NCBI RefSeq assembly: GCF_050947875.1
Contig: NC_134570.1
Span: forward strand, 239,436,584-239,500,583
DNA from: Dermacentor variabilis
Taxonomy: Eukaryota > Arthropoda > Arachnida > Ixodida > Ixodidae
DNA length: 64,000 nucleotides
Direction: 5' to 3'
A program made the translations under genes and the position numbers. How positions within the stretch are numbered: position 1 is the first letter of the stretch; every line of letters starts with the position of its first letter. The notes beneath the pieces are model-generated. The model was not told the DNA's origin, searched no databases, and saw only the letters and a list, made by a program, of their open reading frames with translations. Of this stretch, positions 33,095 through 45,791 are shown one piece after another.

Positions 33095-33290
33095 TTATCT
33101 TTTTTAACATAGATGCACATATATATTTGGAAGTATGTAAAATAATTTCTCAAAAAAAGGACGTTTGCTGATAGTAACTTGTGTTTATTGTAGGCTTCTG
33201 TGAAATTTCTTATATTTATATATGTATGTGTGTGTATGTGTATATGCATATACATGTATACATATATTGCTTTTGCATTCTTATTTATTT
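33095..33290. repeat. AT-rich microsatellite-like tract
   Basis: TATATTTATATATGTATGTG-type and GTGTGTATGTGTATATGCAT-type repeats (about 33205-33275) abut the 3' end of the minus-strand CR1 element. This is possibly its tail or a pre-existing tract. Confidence 0.6.
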
Positions 33291-33529
33291 ATTTTACAAT
33301 ACTGCAGGCCATCGTCGGGCCCATGCAGGAGTGGTTACAACATGGAATACAGTATAAAAAAAGAATAAAGTGAAACTAGTGTATCCAAAACAAAGAGCAT
33401 TAGCACACACAAGAAAGAACATACTCAATAAATATATACACTGTTTAAATGAGCCGTCCGGGAAGCAGGAGAAACAGCGTTTAGCATAAGAATGCATCTA
33501 CAGAGGCTGCATATGAAAAACAGGTAATA

Positions 33530-33799
33530 TCACCATTCGAATTCCAGATTCTCAATACTGCCAATAATTGCGTTGGCAGATGGGCAATTTACGGTTCTAG
33601 AGGGTAGTATGTTCCAATGGGAAATGGCGTGTGGGAATAAAGAGTACTTGTGAGTGTTATTATGGCTGGGATGGTGTCGTATTGATTTATAATGGTTGGT
33701 TCCGGCAGAAAGTCTGAATGGCGCTTGAATGTATGTTGCTTGTGGTATTCGATAGGAGATGTGATAAAGTAAGTATAGAAATTTTGATCTGGAAAGCAT
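33530..33799 (-). pseudogene. CR1-like ORF2 C-terminal remnant
   Basis: The 89-residue frame contains 'PFRLSAGTNHYKSIRHH' and 'YSLFPHAISHWNILPSRTVN'. The 'S-x-FP-x-A-I-x-x-WN-x-LP' pattern ends ORF2 in many CR1/L2 LINEs. The frame differs from the RT segment upstream and stops follow, so it is a relic. Confidence 0.65.
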
Positions 33800-34024
33800 T
33801 CTACGTTGGGAGCCAGTGATTGAACGTTAGCCTTGACGTGCGGGTTCGTAATGCTCGTTTAATGTGAATATTGTGAATATATAAATCTCAATGCTAAGTT
33901 CTGTATGCGTTATAGTTTCTCGGTTAAATACTCCTGGTGCGCGGCCCAAATAATGTCAGCATACTCTAAAGAGGGTCTAATGAGGCTTCTGTATGCATTT
34001 AATTTAACACTAGGAGGTGTGTTT

Positions 34025-36284
34025 CTAAGTTTCTTTATTCAAGAAATGTAGTTTACCTAGGGCATTGTCATATATGTTATTCATATGAGTTTCCCAATTT
34101 AATTTCATTGTAAGAGTGACCCCGAGATATGTGACCTCCTCGTATTTTCTTAGTGATATATTGTTTATTGTGTATGTAAACTGAAGTGCATTTTTCTTGT
34201 GAGTGAAGGCGATACTGGTAGTTTTTGATGCATTCAGTTTCATCCCCCAAATGTTGCACCAATTTTGTACAGCAGCTAACGAATCATCTAGTTTTACCTG
34301 ATCCTCTCGGGTATTCACTGTTGTGTACACTACGCAATCACCGGCGAATAGGCGCATTTGAATAGGCGGCTGAACGCATGAACGAATATCATTGATGTAG
34401 ATCAGAAATAGGAGGGGCGCAAGAACTGAGCCTTGTGGAACGCCAGAAGAAAACGTTGATGTAATCAGACGTAATATCATTCACAGCTACGCATTGCTTT
34501 CTGTTTTCGAGATAGTGCTTGATCCATGATACTGTTTTCTCGTGTACACCAATGGCAATTAGTTTAGTAATAAGATCTGGATGAGGAACAACATCAAAGG
34601 CCTTTGAAAAATCTAAGAAAATGGCATCTATTTGGCTTCTGTTATTTATTGCGGTAGCTACATCATGGGTTAACAAAGCTAACTGAGTAATAGTACTTAG
34701 ACCTGAACGGAATCCATGTTGCCGGCTGTATAGTAGGTTATTATTCTCTAAGTGCAATATTATGGCCTTATAAATAATATGTTCGAACAATTTACTGGAT
34801 GCACATGTTAACGAAACAGGTCTATAGTTACTTACGTCGAGTTTAGAGCCAGATTTGTGCACAGGTATTACTTTGGCCCTTCGCCAGTCGTCAGGTATCA
34901 CTGAAGTTTCCAAAGATCGCCTGTAAATTACGTATAAGTATTTTGACGTCCAAACTGCATGTTTTTGCAAAAATGCATCTGATATAATATCAGGGCCACA
35001 GGGTTTCTTTACATCCAGTTTTTGTAAGAGTAGAAAAATTCCTTGTTGGTCGATATCTATTTCAGGCATTGGATTCTCGAACTGATACTGTGGAGGGGGA
35101 CCGTTAAATGTAGTTCTGTTAAATACAGATTGAAAAAATTCATTAAATTTGCTTGCTATGATGTCAGGCTGAACAACCGTTTCGTTCGAAACAGTAATCT
35201 GCGTTACGGTGTGCCGCTCCCTCGATAGGTAGCGCCAGAATTTTTGTGGTTTATTCGTCATCTAAGAAGGCAGAGTAACAGTGAAAAAACGCTCCTTGGC
35301 CATGTGGATATTATCTTGTAATAAGCGTACGAGATCTTGAAGGTCATGTGTGGTTTTCCTTCTGCGCTTCCTTTTAATTTTTCGTTTTAAATGTATTATT
35401 TCGCGCGATACCCAAGGATGCTCTGTGTTCACTCTTTTCTTTCTGGAGAGAATGTAGTTTTCTTCACAAAAGTGTACAATATGCTTAAAACGTAACCATA
35501 TTTCATTTACGTCATGAAGTAATGGAAACTGCAGAAAGCAGGCGTTTAAATATTCTGAGATAGCATTGTCATCCGCTCTTGATTAATCCCTGATAACAGC
35601 AATCGATGGCTTAACGCGTTCACGGTTTCCTGAAACTGGACAGGAGAATACAATCATTTTATGGTCCGAAATGCTATTTTCAATGTTTAATGTGTTATTT
35701 TGAAATAGACTGCTTACGAACATGAAATCAAGCACAGAACATGACGGACCAGCTATTCTAGTCGGTTCGGAAACTAGCTGGTCTAGAGAGAAGGTAAATG
35801 ACATGAACAATAGTGATTCAGCACTTTTTGCGTCAGAGCTGTTGTGCGAAAGATTAGACCAATTGATTCCTGGTAAATTGAAATCACCTGTGATGATAAT
35901 ATTGGAACGTGAATTAGTGTGTTCTGCAATGTAATCATGCATAACGTCTAGGTATTCAGGGGGTGCATTCGGAGGTTAGTATACGCCACCCAGAAATATG
36001 CTTTTTCCATTAAATGTAAGTTTACACCGTACGCTTTCATGGTCAGGTATGCTGTTTATAACTGTGAATTTTATGTTACATTTAATTGCGACAGCTACAC
36101 CTCCCCCCCACGATTCTCTGTCTTTCCGTATGCGCCGATAAGAAGGTGGAAACACTTCGGAATCCTGGACGCTTTCGTGAAGCAAGGTTTCCGTGATGAC
36201 TATAACGTGCGGTTGATGGGCTGCAACTATTCTTTCATGTAGGCTGAACTTATTGACTACGCTGCGCGCATTCAGTGATAACAC
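34025..36284 (-). pseudogene. CR1-like ORF2: endonuclease and RT
   Basis: The endonuclease starts 'MLSLNARSVVNKFSLHERIV' at 36284 and shows 'VITETLL', 'GGGVAVAIK', 'IIITGDFNLPGINW', 'PSCSVLDFMFV' and 'SISDHKMIVF', i.e. the ordered catalytic blocks. The RT follows in the same frame: 'FWRYLSRERHTVTQ', 'KKPCGPDIISDAFL', 'AKVIPVHKSGSKLDVSNYRP', 'RQHGFRSGLSTITQLALL' and 'DAIFLDFSKAFDVVPH'. Stops interrupt at about 35976 (GGVY*PPNAP), 35583 (VIRD*SR) and 35262 (before MTNKPQKFW). After a frameshift near 34440-34480, 'GVPQGSVLAPLLFLIYINDI' and 'RLFAGDCVVYT' follow. There the catalytic ADD is AGD, a direct loss of one metal-binding aspartate. Confidence 0.85.
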
Positions 36285-36427
36285 TCTGATACATTTCGTA
36301 CGTTGTTGTCACATGCCATCGCAAGCTGCTGGGCCAGCGTGTGCAGAAGTTATCGGTTTAGATAGTTCAATTCTTCTGTCCTCACACTCATTTCATATAA
36401 AGGTTTTTTTTATTTTTAGTTTTATTT

Positions 36428-37368
36428 TTAGTTTTTTAAATTTATTTTTAGTTTATCAAATGACAGAGGTACCTTTGCCCCTTTCGCCTTGTCGCTTACT
36501 GCAGAACACCATAATTTAGCACATGTGTCGCATACTTTCTTTGAGAAATCTTCGGATATTGAAATCTGGGTGTTTTTCAGCTTGAAGCAGCTTGATAATA
36601 TTTTGTTTTTCTCAGCGAAGTTGAATAGCCTGATAATAACGGGGCGTGTCCTTTGGCTTTGCTTTGCACCGATTCTGTGAACTCGTTCTATTGAGTTAAT
36701 TTCTATTCGTAGGATCTTCTTAAATATACCGTCTCGCACTTCTTCTTCAAGTGTTTTAACATCTTCATCAGAGCTCTCTCTTAATCCATAAATTACTAGG
36801 TTATTCCGCCTACTTCTATTTTCTAAATCATCGACTTCGATGCTAGAAATTCTACTTGTATCATGGTAGATTTACAAGATTCCTCGCAGTGTACTATCTT
36901 GTCTTCGCATTCTTTCCATAATCCCCTTTCATTCTCAATAACTGTCATTCTTATTTGCTAATCTGCAACTATTGTCTCCACGTGCTTGATATTTGAAGAC
37001 AGTTGTTTCAGTGTTTTGTTCGTTTCCTTTTGTTCTCTTAGAATGCGTTTCATTAGTACCCGCTGCGAACATTCATCTGAATCAGAGTCAGGGCCTGGAT
37101 TTTCTTCGTCTCCGGATGTTAGTAACATTAAGCGAACAACATTAAAACAATCCCGCAAAATAGCAACACAGCACTGTGGACTTGGGAGCACCGTTAACGT
37201 TACGTCGTTGTCTCTAACTAAAGAGACTAAATGCCGGTCACTAGCCTGTGCGATCAGAAAAAATTTGATCAGCATCCGTGCTCGTTCGGTGCTTCCAAGT
37301 CCACTGAAGGGAACGTCGAAAAGGCTGCTGTTTTTATCCGGGTGCCACGATGTCTCCGTCGACGTCAC
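36428..37368 (-). pseudogene. CR1-like ORF1 remnants
   Basis: The 5' piece (36958-37368) has 'LTSGDEENPGPDSDSDE' and a heptad-like tail (EQKETNKTLKQLSSNIKHVE) that could form a coiled coil. The second piece (36428-36739) reads 'GIFKKILRIEINSIERVHRI', then 'RPVIIRLFNFAEKNKIL', the RNA-binding block also seen at 669-920. Broken frames separate the two. Confidence 0.7.
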
Positions 37369-37593
37369 CGTGTTGGTCAGGTGGTCCCACTGCAGTGCAC
37401 GTGGTACAGCTTCCTGCGACTTGTTTCATCCGATGAAACCAGCAGGGCTGACAGCCGCAGGTAGCAGTAGATAGGCCTGATGCAGCGCATGCTCAGACCC
37501 TGCGTCGACGAATTCGGTCCTCGACAGCACGATCTGCGCGATCAGAAAAAATTTGATCAGCATCCGTGCTCGTTCGGTGCTTCCGAGTCCACT
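37249..37593. repeat. Direct duplication in the CR1 5' region
   Basis: A ~57-bp block (GCGATCAGAAAAAATTTGAT, CAGCATCCGTGCTCGTTCGG, TGCTTCC(A/G)AGTCCACT) occurs at 37249-37305 and 37537-37593, start-to-start 288 bp, with one A/G change. It lies at the 5' edge of the minus-strand CR1 element and could be a remnant of repeated 5' UTR units. Confidence 0.8.
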
Positions 37594-37600
37594 ATGATAT

Positions 37601-40520
37601 ATGCAACTGAGTCTGGGTTAAATAATAATATGCAAGATAACAGATTATAATTGTATACTGGGAGTCATTTGACACAACTGTATTACAAATAGTTTCCATG
37701 TAATAACATAAAAATTTCTATATGTATTTGTGTTTAAAAAACTCTTATATCCACACTTTATGCGTAGTTGTATTGCTACACCAGCCGCTTCCGTGCCTGT
37801 CTGGGAGACCGGAACTTTGTCAAGCCGAAGAGATTTCGGATTTTTTCCCGGCCCTCCCTTTTTCATCTTGTATCCAGTGGTGAAAATAAAAATCATGATG
37901 ATGATGATGATGATGTAGCAGAATATGGTCACAGAACTGAAATGCCACTGTACTGCATTTTGTTAAACTGAAAGGCATTTGCATTGGGTTGAATGGGGTT
38001 TCGATGGGGGATATAAAAAAGTTCGTACAGCTGAATAATTTGTTTAAGTGATGTTCAAGTGGTAGTTTACTGTATATTGGTTTCCTTGGATAAAATATTT
38101 TGTTGGAAACAGTGCCTTGTATGTCCTCATTTTTTCTTAAACATTGCTCGATGAACAAGAGGCGTAAAAAGACACCTTTCTATTTTGTCTTTTCCAACCT
38201 AACTGGCATTTGGCGAATACCTCTTGCGTGCGGGAGAAAGTAAGGAGGGGGGTATATTGGAAATAATTTGGCAGTGTCTGGCTCCTCCTGGGGTGGTGTT
38301 AGAGGTGTATATGAACCACTGCTTAGCTAAATCGAACTCGGTACCTTTTTCTCAGTACAAACATTCGTGAATGTTAACTTCTTATTCCAGCAGTTTAAAA
38401 ATGTCTGGATAGGCCCTATATCACAATGTCCCAAGCCTGCTATTTTTTTATTTAAGAGGACTCGAAAGCATTTGAACTGCAATGTTAATGAAAAGAATGT
38501 TACAACTTTCAATAGCAAGGGATTACTATTATAAAGACTCCACAAAATGATGCAAAAAGAGCTGTTCTGCCATGAACAATTTTCAATATTGTAATTCTGA
38601 GAAGTGGTTATTAAGTTTTGAGGAGAAAGTTTGTTGCATGTATGTTCCACCTTGTAAACCGCGCACCAACTATTTGAGGGCGGTAAGAAGATTTTCTATT
38701 GTTTATTATCAAGTGTTGACGAAGAGCCACAGTTCAGCAATGTCATGTGTTTTCTCATTTTGAAGAGCAAAAATTATTTCAACATATCTGAGCTATCAAC
38801 ACTACAATAGTTATGACGCTAGCCATTAATCAAGTGGGGGACCAAGATTACAATTTTTATCCTGCGGACTTTTAGTTGGTCTAATAGGGCGATGGTTCAT
38901 GTCAATATCACCACTCACCAGAGGGCTACAGGATTGGGACACCACCTGGGCATATGTAGGAACAAAATTAAGGCACTGACTATGTGGGCAATCAAGCTAT
39001 GAAGCAATGAAGGGATGGTCAGAACATATGCAGTAAGCATTATCATGGTACCACACCTATTGGTGCTGCTGCTGCCTTGCCCGCTGAAGAGGGGCAATCC
39101 GGTGGTGATAGCTTTGTAGACAGTGCCATCGACATCATGATGATTGAAAAGTCTGAAATGGAATCATTGTGTACATTATTCACATAGCCCAGTGGGTCAC
39201 TGGACAAACTATGACTGTTTCCCAAACAGAAGATAAATCAGTCCATGCTTGCAAGGACGAAAAATTGCACAAGCTTAGCAGGAGTCAATGACAAGAATGC
39301 AGGGAAGTGAAACACTGTGGCAACAACAAGGCAAAGAAAAAGAACTGCACGAAGCACAGAGATCTAAGCATCGTGCCAGTGCTGCTAGAGGATTGCCCAC
39401 TCAATATGAAAGTTCAATTCCAGTCATGCATACCGCCTCTTGTTTTAGCTTAAGGATTGCTTACCTCAAGAAAATAATGCCTCTTGTCACTCTCAGTTGT
39501 CCCCATGAGTTTAAAGCAGTCTTTCACAACCTAGGCTCAGAACAGTCCCAGGAAATGTTGTATCCTATACACAAGCCATGCAAGTTCCTGTAATATTTGA
39601 AGGATCCACATCTCACAGTATAACACAAGGTTGTGAAGAAAACAAAGGCATTTTGAAATGAGCATGACATCTCACTGCCTACTGGCAAAGGCTTTGCAAA
39701 ATTTTACAGCACTAATGTATTGTGGTGCCTCAGAACCACTGGGATTAACAAGATTCCACTGTAACTGGAATGAGAAAATACTGCGTTCTAATTGACTTAC
39801 AGTGCAGTGTTAAGCACGACAGCAGCACTACATTAAAGCATCAGTGTTCTAATCGATTTTCCTCAAACGTGTTATGGTACGACTTTTAGTGACTAAGCAG
39901 CATTTGTACAAAGGCACCAAGCTGGTTGGCTTCAAAAAGTGTCTTCTGATCTATACGTTGAGAAACAATGTTGCACTTATTGCTGGTTCTTTGGCATGGA
40001 AGTCTTAGAAAAAATGGGTTTGGCATGCCTCTTACTCAGTAACAGAAACTTAGCAAGTGGACCTACTTGGCTTGGACCTTCAGGGTGACAGATAGACGGG
40101 CATTGACATGTACAGTCAAAGACATAATAAAGTACCTGGGACTTCCAAAATCGTTCGTAATACAGGTCACTTCGTTGTAAAGATTGTACACCACACCGCC
40201 GCTAACAATTGAGCAGGCTGGACATGTTAAAGAAGAGAGAACCCTTATTCTATGAATTAAGGGACACTTAGTGAAATAGGTCACTATTATTTTTGTTTAT
40301 AGTTTGTGTGGCTGAATGTGCGACTAACATGTCACTGACATTGCTCAAGTTTAATGTTATTGACGCATGCGCAGCAGGAGTTGAACGACGATGACTCGCC
40401 TTCCCTTTCTTCTTTTACTTTCTTTATGCCCATTGCAAATTGTATATATTTGTGCACGCTTCAATAAAGGTGTCGTCGGCAGCCAGCGCTCGTTCTGTGT
40501 CCTTCCTTGTCCGTGTTTTT
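37601..40520. other. No gene; (ATG)n tract and isolated signals
   Basis: An (ATG)n run at about 37895-37915 follows AAAATAAAAATC and may be the tail of a small retroposed sequence starting near 37780 (GCCGCTTCCGTGCCTGTCTG). At about 40462-40470 the sequence has TTCAATAAAGGTGTCG, a polyadenylation-like signal followed by CAGCCAGCGCTCGTTCTGTG. It resembles an LTR or element end, but no partner was found. The remaining open frames have no recognised family. Confidence 0.4.
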
Positions 40521-40539
40521 TGGTGCTGTTTTAAATATG

Positions 40540-41370
40540 AAACATCTTCAGTGGCCTTCTTGATGACCAACGCCGGAGTTCTACGGCAGACATCCTTTAT
40601 TCTTGCCTTGAACTAATCTGACTCTATCTCAATTACGTAAGCAAGATCATTCCCATAAATAACCCCAAAGAAAGAAATCGAGTGGAGAGAGGTCAGATGA
40701 CCAAGCGGGCCAATTCACAGGCCCATGCCTTCCAATCTATTGCGCATTGAAAGTCGCATCCCGCCAGTTTCGTGCTTGGCTGCTGCTGTGTGCGGGTGCC
40801 CTATCTTGCTGACACCACAGAAGCGGAAGGGGTGACAACGGGACTTCACAGAGAAACTCATCCACCACTCCTTCAAGGATTTCGTTAATTTAACACTGTC
40901 CAGTGAGTATGTGATCGAAGAAGATGGAACCGATTATAGCACGAGCATAAATTCTGAATCACAATTTGGGCAACTACTGGTACTGGTGCCTATTGCACTT
41001 CACACAGCGTGGATTGGAGTCCCTCCACTAGTGTGCATTAGGCAAATCTACCTAGGCCTTTCGGCGAAAATTGGCTTCATGTGTGCACATGATGTTGCTC
41101 AAAAAGTATGGTGGCTCATGGGCTTTTGTGAGAAATCTAAACGATTCTACGGGTCCCTATCTTCCAAGCATTGTTGCTGGTTAAGGTGGGACGGGTGAAT
41201 GGCTGTCATTTAGAATTTTCCAAACTGACTTGGAAATCGGTACCTGGGCGGCCACGTCCCGCATGCTAGTATGAGGGTTTGAGGCCATAAATGCTAGAAC
41301 ATCCCTGCGTAGGCTAGGACTCAAAGATGGAGTCCTCCGCCGGTTTGTTGAAGCTGCCGGTTTGCCTCAG
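40540..41370 (-). pseudogene. Mariner/IS630-like DDE transposase, ruined
   Basis: On the minus strand, across shifting frames, I read a helix-turn-helix-like start near 41360 ('NWENLRQTGSFNKP'). Next is 'IIGSIFFDHILTGQC' near 40910-40950, then 'WCQQDRAPAH' near 40800 and 'WPAWSSDLSPLDFFLWGYL' near 40650-40710. The QQD-x-APAH and SPDLSPLDFFLWG blocks are the second and third catalytic regions of Tc1/mariner/IS630-superfamily transposases of arthropods. Many stops and frameshifts make it a dead relic. No terminal repeats were identified. Confidence 0.7.
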
Positions 41371-42640
41371 GTTTTCCCAATTTCTGATGATAGTCGATGC
41401 ATTTGGTCTACCGCCACACTTCCATGAGTGATATACATATTTGCGGTCTTCCTCTTGTTGCCATTTGCAAATGCCAAGGCAAAGATCATGCTTACCGGGT
41501 GCTCATTAGAGAAACACATGGCAAGTGGGATGGAACAAAACGTACCTTTAAATTTTTGCACTGACGTCAATTCACTTTTGTGGTGACAGGTTCTGTAGCA
41601 AAAAGAAAACCATCCGTGCACTTTATCTACGCTAAGACAGCAGCTGTCACAACTTTTTCCAGGTAACACCAAACGAGACGTGTTACTTCTGCAGGGATGC
41701 GGCAGATAAGGCATTAGGTCGATCACAATGTTTTTCTTTATTTCTTTATTTCGTCCTGGATAACTCAGAGGGAGCATGTTCGAAGGCGCTGCGTTATGAT
41801 GCGGGTGGGAGCACAGTCACGTGGTATTCTCCATATTTCGCAGCGTTTATTTATCTATCATAAAAAATTTGTACGCAATTAGTACGTAGCTGAAAATATC
41901 GCAGTTAGATGTCCCTTGGCTGTGCCTTCAGATGCCTCATTGATAATTTGATAATTAGGATAGTACATCTCGACTTAGATAATTAATTAAATGATCAAAT
42001 TAAATCTCTGTAACGAAAAAATTACTGGCAGCTGCTGCAATATACTGTAAACAATATGCGCTAGGTTTTCTTCGAGTAACGCATTGCTCTCTTTTTAAAT
42101 CTTGGTGCATTATAATTAATTGGGACACTCAGTATATATTTACGTTTGCATGTAAGTGACGATGTTCCCATCCGTAATAAATGTTGTAAGTTATTAGAAA
42201 TGTTCTTTTTTTCATGAGTCGTTGACATTGCTTACTGTAAAGAGAAGCAATACTGTGAGACACAACATTCACGTGCATTTCATACGCCGTTGATAAAGGA
42301 GTCTGCTGAAGGGGTCACTGAAGTCTATAGGTATTATTCATGATCAAAAAAGCACGCAAAACAATTTGAAGCGTCATGAGCACGCAACAACGTATTCATT
42401 CTCTAGGCATAGGCTATCCATGCCGTTAGAAATAATTCTTAATTGGCTACCTCCATCTCTTTCAAAAATATTATAAACTTTGTCCTGTGTGTACATTGAA
42501 ATATATTGTATATGGTGCATGGTGTTTACAGTGGAAATTTAAAATAATGTTGAAGTGAGAAAGTACGGATGAGGCAGCCACCGCAAGTGCTTCTGATGGG
42601 CGTGTCCCCCTATTGTCGGGGTTTGAAGAAATGAAGTGAC
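41371..42640. other. No recognised feature
   Basis: A 136-residue minus-strand open frame (41367-41777) lacks recognisable domains but contains several Cys/His residues. It may be part of an unrecognised element. The rest is AT-rich. Confidence 0.35.
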
Positions 42641-42885
42641 CCGCCGTAGTTGCTTTGTGGCAATGGTGTTGGGCTGCTAAGCTCGAGATCGCCACATCTA
42701 ATCCCGGCCACTGCGGCCGCATTTCGATGGGGGCGAAATGTGAAAACACCAATGTACTTACATCTAGGTACATGTTAAAGAGCCCCCCGTAATCAAAGTT
42801 TCCGGAGTCCCCCACTACGGAATGCCTCACAATGAGATCGTGGTTTCGGCACATAAAACCGCATTATTTATTATTTTTTTGCAGA
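42640..42885 (+). mobile_element. Ruka SINE, copy 4 (diverged)
   Basis: The head CCCGCCGTAGTTGCTTTGTG and ATCTAATCCCGGCCACTGC carries B-box changes. The body blocks GCATTTCGATGGGGGCGAAA, GTACATGTTAAAGAGCCCC and GTGGTTTCGGCACATAAAAC are mutated relative to the other copies. The tail ends in a T-run at about 42880. No clear target duplication remains, consistent with greater age. Confidence 0.85.
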
Positions 42886-43029
42886 AATAATCAAAAATAT
42901 GAATTAAAAGCCGTTTAAGTTTGCGCCAACAAGGATGCAGTAAGCTATTAGCCTCAGTAAAATATCAAGGGAAAAAGTCGAGGAAAGTGAAAAAAACCTC
43001 AAATGATGTGGGTGACAAAGCACTGGTAT

Positions 43030-43165
43030 TGGCACTTTAGGTGTGTGCGTGTGGGGGAAGGGGGAGGGAGGCTTCGGCTTCGCCTGGGGTGGGGGCCTCA
43101 GGCCACCCCACCTCCCCCTGGAAATCTCCGGAGGGGGCTCGCGCCCCGGAGCCCCCCACATAGTC
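43030..43165. repeat. GC-rich low-complexity repeat
   Basis: A short island of G-runs then C-runs (GGGGGAAGGGGGAGGGAGGC ... CCACCCCACCTCCCCCTGGA), with self-complementary parts, stands out against AT-rich flanks. It reads open in several frames only because of its composition. Confidence 0.6.
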
Positions 43166-43169
43166 GCCG

Positions 43170-45165
43170 CCTATGCTGCTATGGTAACATGGATGGTATT
43201 ATATGTGCATTTCTCAAGTGAATAAATTAAACAAAGTACAAGTAGTTCATTTTCATGGGAAGCAACATTGAAGTAATCAATTTTGCGTCCTTCCATTTTA
43301 AGGTGAAAGCCTTAGATGCCTGTGCTTCAAGGTCTCATTGTGAGGTACACAGAATATCATGTGACCCAAGGAAGGCCAGAAGCGATCGAAAACATGTCCA
43401 GCCACGTATAAGACATGATTAATGATTATCAAAGTTATCACTATGTGGTACCTGTTTCCAAGTTCCTGTGATGATGTCAAAGGTTATTTCAGATGCACCG
43501 CTTCATCACTATCATTATATACAGTTCTTTCATATGTGAATGCATGGCTTGTAGAAGACAGGTAGGTAGAACCATAACGCAGAATGGACCATTTGTTAAA
43601 GAATTGGTTTTCTTCAAATGACGATCCATATATAAGATTTTTATAATGAGTGGGACATTGCACCAAACTGGTAGCCCATGACGGTGAGGTGCTCATTGTT
43701 ACCAACCTTCTAGTGAAAAAATATACTTTCAAAGAACTGCCAAGAAAAGAAATGTATAGATATTGTTTTATGATGGCCCTTGAGAGTGCGCTTTATGCTT
43801 GAGAGAGTGAATGATGCAAGTTTACAGAGATGCTGAGTGCATAATTGAATCATAGTGTCCGTAATTATGTATGTTGATGCTAGTTTTTCATGATAGATAT
43901 ACAATGGAACAAAACTGCTTAATAGCTAGTGCTGTGGGTAGCTGAACAGTGAAATGCACATTATTGCAGGGACCTGAACTTTAATCAAAGTGGTGACAAT
44001 AGTGGTCAAAGCTTTCTTATTATTTGTACTAATGCAATGTGAAGATGGGGATCACGATCCTGGCAACGAAAAATGAAAATCAATGATGACAGCGGTCATT
44101 GTCAGCTTAAAGAACTGGGTGGACAGACAGACATGGGAAACTAGCACTCACGTGGTGTCGGAGCAAAGTTGGAACTTATGGCTGAGCCAAGTAACTTATA
44201 AGGGCTGTGGCGCACATGATAGCTGCGCGCGGGTATGATATACTAGAAATCATCAAGCAGTATCTGCCACATGGTGTTAGCACATGCTGCCTGCACTAAT
44301 AGATCTCCCACCGAGCTCCTACATCTACACGAATACACAGCTACAAAATGCATGCCGAGATGCAGGATCCGTCCAGTAAAGAGAACAAATTCGCCAGTCG
44401 CTTAATATGACATTGAACGACACCTACAGAAGTCGCTTAATCATATAAATAATTAGGTGAGAATGACTTGGTTCGACAGGCAAGGTTCTGACTGGTGTTG
44501 TATAGGTCGCGGGTTGCTTTTTAAGTCGCGACGATAGATTGGATTTTTTACAAGCACTGCTCCAGGAGGGCACATGCAACCGGAGGCCTCAGGAGGGGAC
44601 CTGAGGTTATAATAAAGCAGGCGGCGCAGGATCCCCAGGGCACTCAAGGGGTAGTGGGGAGATCAAAGCTGGAAGCAGGGTGGCCCGTTGATTGGAGTGG
44701 CGGAGGCCTAAGCGTGCTGGACTTAAAATAAATATTATTACGTCCAGCCGCCAACTTGTGACGCCATGACTTCTGCAACAGCAGTCAGAAGTTTGCCGTT
44801 TGACATACTAAGGCAGCAGCGGAAGCGGACGAAGACGCAGAAACGTGAAAAAGAGACCCCACGCTACAAGTTAGTAGTATCTTAAAGTTTAAATTATGGC
44901 AATTGGATAGCGCGCAACTGAGCCCTCTCGAAGCGTTCGACGCATGGAAAAATTCGCAAGGACGGAAAGATACCAGTGTGACAGGGGCACAAGCAAGGAA
45001 CGAAAACGCACACAGAGGGCAAACTGTGGAGATGGTATATATTTTGCTATATATGTAATATGCTATATCTATCAAGTGACTAGTGCCATGCTCTAATCTT
45101 CAAAGGTCGCAATGCTTTCGCAATGAAATTGTTGACAGTGTGCGCTGTGTGTGTATCTTGTGTTC
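43170..45165. other. No recognised feature
   Basis: Open frames up to 96 residues (for example 44785-45075, minus) have no recognised domain. No repeats were matched. Confidence 0.4.
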
Positions 45166-45178
45166 CGGCTCACTGCTC

Positions 45179-45299
45179 ATCGCGATCACGCCCGATCCTG
45201 ATCGAATTGCGCGGTCGTGATTGCCTCCTTTGGACAAAATGAGCGAGAGACCCAATCACAGTCGAGAATTTCGATCCGGATCGGTGCCGATCGCGATCA
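45179..45299. mobile_element. Short inverted-repeat element (MITE-like)
   Basis: The left arm (about 45179-45223, GATCCTGATCGAATTGCGCG, TCGTGATTG) is largely complementary to the right arm (about 45252-45299, CAATCACAGTCGAGAATTTC, GATCCGGATCGG), around a ~28-bp centre. A related structure lies at 27010-27145. Confidence 0.6.
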
Positions 45300-45791
45300 G
45301 AAGTATACGTGTGACACTGGTAGTGACAGGGTAACGCCATATCATACTCGCCTTCACTGGAGACCACTGACCAAACGACAACAATCGTTCGCGCCAGTGC
45401 ACTGCACCAGCAACACCCAAGGAGACGCACGAGGAAAACTTGTACACGACGCACGGATCGCCAGCTGACACATGGCAAAATGCCGGGACGCCAGGGCACG
45501 CCTAGGGACAGAACGACCAAAGAAACTGCTCCTCCGCCGTACCTAGGCAAAGGGAGAAATTTCAGGCGCAAACGCCCTCAGATTTTCTCTCTCGCACCCG
45601 CTGAAACGACTGGCCAATCCCGTGGACTGGCGTATCCTCAAATGACCGCCTCGTGGTGCCACACAGCGGCCGGCGAAGTCGGATACGTTATACTGGCAAC
45701 ACCGGTATAACGTAGAATTTGCGGCCTATATAGTTGGGCGCAGTGAACGTGGCCCGCAGCAACGCGGCGAACAGCTTCTGCGGCAGAGCAT
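45300..45791. other. No recognised gene
   Basis: Moderately GC-rich sequence with short open frames on both strands. None resembles a known family. Confidence 0.4.

Larger units (their letters stand above)
33290..37600 (-). mobile_element. Near-full-length CR1-like LINE, inactivated
   Basis: Reading the minus strand from 37600, there is a 5' region with a direct duplication (288-bp spacing), ORF1 remnants (37368-36428), endonuclease (36284-35583), reverse transcriptase (35261-34025), a C-terminal remnant and a 3' UTR ending near 33290. The architecture is that of the CR1 group. ORF2 keeps one frame for over 1.8 kb, interrupted by three in-frame stops, then a frameshift. Its sequence resembles the dead CR1 copy at 0.4-6 kb in ORF1 and RT. 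Confidence 0.85.

Noticed and set aside
41367..41777. 136-residue Cys/His-containing minus-strand frame as a zinc-finger gene
   Set aside because: Cys/His spacing fits no pattern that I recognise, and the neighbourhood is transposon debris.
42904..43225. Pro/Gly-rich frames on both strands
   Set aside because: They are produced by a GC-rich low-complexity tract.
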